This document shows, one piece after another, positions 60,179-64,000 of a DNA stretch of 64,000 nt. The notes under the pieces are model-generated. The model searched no databases, was not told the DNA's origin, and saw only the letters and a program-made list of their open reading frames with translations. Location of the stretch: positions 1,116,001 through 1,180,000 of the forward strand of contig NZ_AP027368.1 in assembly GCF_030296015.1 (NCBI RefSeq), written 5' to 3'. Each line of letters starts with the position of its first letter. Positions within the stretch are counted from its first letter, which is position 1. A program made the position numbers and the translations under genes. This DNA comes from Ferrimonas sp. YFM. GTDB lineage: Bacteria; Pseudomonadota; Gammaproteobacteria; Enterobacterales; Shewanellaceae.

Positions 60179-61006
60179 GTGCCAACCAAAACCTTAGCTC
60201 CTACGGAATACCAGACCTTTGCCGCCTTCCTGCAGAAGCAGTGCGGCATCGTGCTGGGGGACAACAAGCAATATCTGGTACGTAGCCGCCTAAGTCCGTT
60301 GATGAAATCCTTCGGTCTGGACAGCCTGTCCGACCTGGTGAAGCAATCGATGCGTCCTGAGCAGAGCAAACTCAGAACCGCCGTCGTCGAGGCGATGACC
60401 ACCAACGAAACCTTCTGGTTCCGTGATACCTACCCCTATCAGTTGCTGGCGGACGAACTTCTGCCTGAACTGGCCAAACTGGGGCGGTCCATCCGCATCT
60501 GGTCCAGTGCCTGCTCCTCAGGCCAGGAGCCTTACTCCATGGCCATGGTGGTCCATGAGACCCGGCAGAAGCGCCCCGGGATGCTGATGAACGGGGTGGA
60601 CATCATGGCCACCGACCTGTCCACCCAGATCCTGGACCAGGCCAAGGCCGGTGAGTATGACGAGCTGGCCCTGACCCGGGGTCTGTCGCCGGAGCGTCGT
60701 CGCCTGTTCTTCCAGCCTTCGCCCAAGGGGATGAAGGTGCGGGATGACGTGCGTCGCATGGTCAATTTCCGTCAGCTCAACCTGTTGGACAGCTATGCCC
60801 TGCTGGGCAAGTTCGACGTGATCTTTTGCCGTAACGTACTCATCTACTTCTCGGCGGAGGACAAGGGCAAGATCCTGCGGCAATTTGCTGCCGCCCTCAA
60901 CCCGGGTGGCTACCTGGTGCTGGGGGCCTCCGAGTCTCTTGCCGGTCTCACCGACCAGTTCGAAATGCTCAGATTCCCTGCTGGAATCATACATAGAAAG
61001 CGATAG
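60179..61006 (+). CDS. cheR: Chemotaxis protein methyltransferase CheR
   Basis: 275 residues starting with GTG at 60179. It has the N-terminal helical domain, and the SAM-binding domain with WSSACSSGQEPYSMAM near 110 and DVIFCRNVLIYF near 215 (Asn-Val-Leu-Ile-Tyr-Phe motif). Adds methyl groups to glutamates of chemoreceptors. It is followed by a hairpin that overlaps the flgB promoter. Confidence 0.96.
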   Translation: MPTKTLAPTEYQTFAAFLQKQCGIVLGDNKQYLVRSRLSPLMKSFGLDSLSDLVKQSMRPEQSKLRTAVVEAMTTNETFWFRDTYPYQLLADELLPELAKLGRSIRIWSSACSSGQEPYSMAMVVHETRQKRPGMLMNGVDIMATDLSTQILDQAKAGEYDELALTRGLSPERRRLFFQPSPKGMKVRDDVRRMVNFRQLNLLDSYALLGKFDVIFCRNVLIYFSAEDKGKILRQFAAALNPGGYLVLGASESLAGLTDQFEMLRFPAGIIHRKR

Positions 61007-61023
61007 CCTCTCTTTTTATCGAC

Positions 61024-61049
61024 AAAGGCGTGCCAATGGCACGCCTTTT
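61024..61049 (+). terminator. Hairpin after cheR
   Basis: AAAGGCGTGCC AAT GGCACGCCTTT with U-rich tail; its right arm is also the -24 region of the flgB sigma-54 promoter. Confidence 0.75.
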
Positions 61050-61052
61050 GCT
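61037..61052 (+). promoter_or_regulatory. Sigma-54 promoter of flgBCDE
   Basis: TGGCACGCCTTTTGCT: complete match to TGGCACG-N4-TTGCW. 34 bases before the flgB start codon, so transcription would begin near 61063. FlrC-type activation is expected. Confidence 0.88.
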
Positions 61053-61085
61053 TTTCTAGGGCAAGACTGCGTTTAGGAGGCAAAG

Positions 61086-61484
61086 ATGGCCATCTCGTTC
61101 GATAAAGCACTGGGCATTCATCAACACACCCTGGGGATCCGTTCCCAGCGTGCCGAAGTGCTGGCCAACAACATTGCCAACGCTGACACCCCTGGCTACA
61201 AGGCCCAGGACGTGGACTTCGAACAGGCCCTGAGCCAGGCGAAAACGGCCCAGGGCGGCATCTCCATGTCCAAGACCCACGAAGAGCACTTCAAAATCGG
61301 CAGAGAGCCCATTGGCGGCCTGGCCTACCGGGTGCCGCTGCAGCCGGATACCGGCGACGGCAACACCGTGGATGTCAACATCGAACGCAATAACTTCATG
61401 CAGAACAACCTGGAGCAGCAGATGACCCTCGAGTTTCTCGGGAGCAAGTTCCAGGGAATGCGCAAAGCGCTGCGGGGTGAATAA
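61086..61484 (+). CDS. flgB: Flagellar basal-body rod protein FlgB
   Basis: 132-residue proximal rod subunit. The N-terminal rod motif [18 protein letters not shown] is near 25-42 and the C-terminal amphipathic helix ends [12 protein letters not shown]. Exported by the flagellar type III apparatus. TAGGAGGC precedes the ATG. First gene of the flgBCDE... operon. Confidence 0.96.
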   Translation: MAISFDKALGIHQHTLGIRSQRAEVLANNIANADTPGYKAQDVDFEQALSQAKTAQGGISMSKTHEEHFKIGREPIGGLAYRVPLQPDTGDGNTVDVNIERNNFMQNNLEQQMTLEFLGSKFQGMRKALRGE

Positions 61485-61486
61485 CC

Positions 61487-61939
61487 ATGAGCCTGTTTAA
61501 TATTCTCGATATCGCCGGCAGCGGCATGATGGCGCAGAACGTGCGCCTGAACACCACTGCCAGTAACGTGGCCAACGCCAACAGCGTCTCCAGCAGCTCT
61601 GGCGACACCTACCGTGCCCGTGAGCCGGTGTTTGCCGCCCGCCTCCAGGAGTTCGTCACCCATCAGCATGGGCCTCATGGTGCCGGCATCAAGAAGGAGC
61701 TGGAAGCCCTGGGTGGCGTCAGCGTGGCCGGCATTGTGGAGAGCAACAAGCCGCTGATCCAGGAGTACGCCCCGGATCACCCCATGGCGAACGAGGAGGG
61801 CTACATCTTCAAGCCCAACGTCAACGTGGTGGAGGAGATGGCCAACATGATCTCCGCATCCCGCAGTTATCAGGCCAACGTCGAGGTGGCTGACGCCGCC
61901 AAGAACCTGGCCAAGCAAACTCTCAGACTTGGTAAATAA
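61487..61939 (+). CDS. flgC: Flagellar basal-body rod protein FlgC
   Basis: 150-residue proximal rod subunit with TASNVANANSVSSSSGD near 24-40, YRAREPVF and C-terminal NVVEEMANMISASRSYQANVEV. Two bases after flgB. Confidence 0.96.
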   Translation: MSLFNILDIAGSGMMAQNVRLNTTASNVANANSVSSSSGDTYRAREPVFAARLQEFVTHQHGPHGAGIKKELEALGGVSVAGIVESNKPLIQEYAPDHPMANEEGYIFKPNVNVVEEMANMISASRSYQANVEVADAAKNLAKQTLRLGK

Positions 61940-61950
61940 AGGGGGACTGG

Positions 61951-62640
61951 ATGAGTAATACCATCGACAACAGTTACTTAAACTCCCTCAAGTGGCAGCA
62001 AGAAGCGACTCCCACAGCCAAGGACAACAACCAGGCTCTGACTCAGGAAGACTTTTTCTCCCTGCTGTCTCAGCAGTTGTCCATGCAGGATCCCTTCAAG
62101 CCGGTGGACAACGATCAGATGATCTCTCAGATGTCCTCCTTTGCCACCGTTGATGGGATCAACTCCTTGAACGATGAGATCAAGAACATGAACACCGTGA
62201 TGAACTCCAGCCAGGCCCTCGAGGCCAGCAGTCTGGTAGGTCAGAAGGTGCTGATCCCATCAGACAAGGCGGTTTCGGACGGCGCCAGCCCGATCACCGG
62301 TGTGATCTCCACCCCGGCCGGGGCGCAGAACATGACCATGAAGGTGAAGGATGGGGCTGGGCAGATTGTCCGCACCTTCGAGGTGCCTGTGGGCAATGGC
62401 GGCAACGTCGACTTCAGCTGGGACGGCAAAAATGCCGACGGCGACGCTTTGCCGGAGGGCACCTACAGCTTTACCGCTGAGGCCCTGGTTGGCGGCAAGA
62501 CCGATACTCTACCGGTGTTCACCTATGGCCACGTCAGCAGCGTGACCCTGGGCGGTGCCAACTACGATACAGTCCTGAATCTGCGCGGTGTCGGCGGCGT
62601 TAAGCTGTCTGACGTATTGGCGGTCGCAGAAGGCTCTTAA
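61951..62640 (+). CDS. flgD: Flagellar hook-capping protein FlgD
   Basis: 229 residues. The N-terminal FlgD region with LLSQQLSMQDPFKPVDN is near 35-52, followed by the FLG4/FnIII-like domain. Scaffold for hook polymerisation; removed when the hook is complete. GGGGGA precedes the ATG, and flgE follows after 12 bases. Confidence 0.96.
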   Translation: MSNTIDNSYLNSLKWQQEATPTAKDNNQALTQEDFFSLLSQQLSMQDPFKPVDNDQMISQMSSFATVDGINSLNDEIKNMNTVMNSSQALEASSLVGQKVLIPSDKAVSDGASPITGVISTPAGAQNMTMKVKDGAGQIVRTFEVPVGNGGNVDFSWDGKNADGDALPEGTYSFTAEALVGGKTDTLPVFTYGHVSSVTLGGANYDTVLNLRGVGGVKLSDVLAVAEGS

Positions 62641-62652
62641 CGAGGAACGAGC

Positions 62653-64000
62653 ATGTCATTCAATATCTCACTCAGCGGTCTGAATGCCGCGCAGAAGGAC
62701 CTGGATACCACGTCGAACAACATTGCCAACGTGAACACCATTGGCTTTAAAGAGTCTCGCGCCGAGTTTGCCGACGTTTATTCCAACTCCCTGTTCACCA
62801 ACAGCAAGACCAATGTGGGCAGCGGTGTGGCGACCTCTCAGGTGGCCCAGCAGTTCCACCAGGGCTCCTTGCAGTTCACCAACAACGCCCTGGACCTGGC
62901 CATCAATGGTAACGGCATGTTCGTCACCATCTCTGAGTTCGGCTCCCAGGACTACAACTACACCCGCGCCGGTGCGTTCAAGCTGAACGACGACAACTTC
63001 ATGGTGGACTCCCAGGGCAACTACCTGATGGCTCTGCCGGTGAATGACGACGGCTCGGTTTCCTCCGTCAGCCTCTCCACCACCCAGCCGGTGCAGATTC
63101 CCCAGACGGCGGGTCAGCCTCAGATGACCGGTGTTGTGGACGTCTCGGTGAACGTCAATGCCGGCGACATCACCCATGATCCGGCCAACTTCGATCCCAC
63201 GGATCCCACCACCTACAACAACGCCACCTCGGTGACCGTGTACGACTCACTGGGTGAGCCGCACATCATGACCCAGTACTTCGTTAAGCCTCCGGGCGGC
63301 GCTTTGAACAACAACAACCAGTGGCTGACCTTCTTCACCATGGACGACAAGCCGGTGAACATCGGTGACGCCGCCGGCGCCACCACCAACGGTACCTGGG
63401 ACCAGGACACCAACGGTGACGGCGTGGCCGATACCGCAGGTATTGCCGCTCAGAATGCCGCCGGTCATACCGCCGCCGTGGTGAGCTTCGACGACACAGG
63501 TAACTTCCTGAACACCAACCCCACCATGATCCAGACCGTGGCTCTGGGTACCACGGGTGCCGGTGTGATTGGCCCGGGCGCCGATGGCACTCAGCGGGTT
63601 GAGATCCGCATGGACAACCCCACTCAGTACGCCTCCAAGTTTGAGGTGACCAAGCTGAAGCAGGACGGTTCCACCGTGGGTCGACTGACCAACGTGGAAG
63701 TGGCGGCCGATGGCCTGATCAGCGCCACCTACTCCAATGGTACCGAAGTGCCCCTGGGCAAGGTGGCTCTGGCGCGTTTTGCCAATGAGCAGGGCCTGAC
63801 TCAGCAGGGCAACACCTCCTGGAAACAGAGCCAGGCGTCCGGTGAGGCGCTGTTGGGTGAGCCCAACACCGGCACCTTCGGCGCCATCAACTCGGCGGCC
63901 TTGGAGCAGTCCAACACCGACCTGACCACTGAGCTGGTGGACCTGATCAGCGCTCAGCGTAACTTCCAGGCCAACTCCCGTGCCCTGGATATCGCCAACC
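62653..64000 (+). CDS. flgE: Flagellar hook protein FlgE (cut by window edge)
   Basis: 449 codons visible from the ATG at 62653 (CGAGGAACGAG upstream), running off the right end. MSFNISLSGLNAAQKDLD, then TSNNIANVNTIGFKESRAEF are the N-terminal rod/hook motif. The C-terminal flagellar helix (LVDLISAQRNFQANSRALD) is just reached, so only a few codons are missing. Polymer of the hook. Confidence 0.95.
   Translation, partial: MSFNISLSGLNAAQKDLDTTSNNIANVNTIGFKESRAEFADVYSNSLFTNSKTNVGSGVATSQVAQQFHQGSLQFTNNALDLAINGNGMFVTISEFGSQDYNYTRAGAFKLNDDNFMVDSQGNYLMALPVNDDGSVSSVSLSTTQPVQIPQTAGQPQMTGVVDVSVNVNAGDITHDPANFDPTDPTTYNNATSVTVYDSLGEPHIMTQYFVKPPGGALNNNNQWLTFFTMDDKPVNIGDAAGATTNGTWDQDTNGDGVADTAGIAAQNAAGHTAAVVSFDDTGNFLNTNPTMIQTVALGTTGAGVIGPGADGTQRVEIRMDNPTQYASKFEVTKLKQDGSTVGRLTNVEVAADGLISATYSNGTEVPLGKVALARFANEQGLTQQGNTSWKQSQASGEALLGEPNTGTFGAINSAALEQSNTDLTTELVDLISAQRNFQANSRALDIAN

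Overview
The window is chromosomal DNA of a GC-rich gammaproteobacterium. Gene content and order (dxs-ispA-xseB beside pomAB and thiI, pspF-pspABC beside sapABCDF, tesA-ybbA-ybbP, flgOPT/flgMNA/cheVR/flgBCDE, a CymA-like tetraheme quinol dehydrogenase, a full phenylalanine/tyrosine degradation cluster) match Shewanella/Ferrimonas-type Alteromonadales. The high GC together with cymA makes Ferrimonas my best guess; this is inference from gene content, not a measured placement. I see no insertion sequence, prophage or CRISPR array. The window looks like core genome with a few accessory operons.

Layout. 1-3.4 kb: a HAD phosphatase cut by the window edge, then the isoprenoid operon xseB-ispA-dxs (minus). 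3.6-6.9 kb: sodium-type flagellar stator pomAB behind a sigma-28 promoter, then thiI. 7-8.8 kb: panE, a VanZ-like protein and yajQ. 8.9-14.2 kb: the sapABCDF ABC transporter, in which sapA carries a one-base frameshift and SapF has Arg in place of the Walker A Lys. 14.2-19.2 kb: pspF divergent from pspABC (sigma-54 promoter with upstream PspF-like sites), then ycjXF. 19.4-28.6 kb: methionine gamma-lyase, phhA, phhB, tyrR, hpd, hmgA, fahA, maiA and a LysR regulator, which together convert Phe/Tyr to fumarate and acetoacetate. 28.7-33.3 kb: an M32 carboxypeptidase, an MFS exporter, a YfcC-type permease and a small unknown protein.

33.4-37.9 kb: a large tRNA locus around gltX. On one side (minus strand) are 6 tRNA-Ala(GGC) and 8 tRNA-Glu(UUC) genes plus two decayed tRNA-Glu copies. 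On the other side (plus strand) are 7 tRNA-Val(UAC) genes. Each array has its own sigma-70-type promoter and terminator.

37.9-46.9 kb: tesA/ybbA/ybbP, a TIGR01777 epimerase, folM/folK overlapping tail to tail, an AI-2E family permease, a SAM methyltransferase, a 32-codon acidic mini-gene with its own terminator, and a small lipoprotein. 47.3-49.6 kb: the most interesting little-described operon, with two paralogous DUF1538 membrane proteins, a PII-like protein and a two-CBS-domain protein, probably a nucleotide-gated transporter. 49.6-50.1 kb: a non-coding stretch with DnaA-box-like sites, three near-identical terminator hairpins and REP-like sequence. 50.1-55.2 kb: cymA, ackA-pta, yfbV. 55.2-64 kb: flagellar and chemotaxis genes flgOP/flgT, flgNM/flgA, cheV-cheR and flgBCDE (flgE cut by the window edge). 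Sigma-28 promoters are readable before flgM and flgO, and a textbook sigma-54 promoter lies before flgB.
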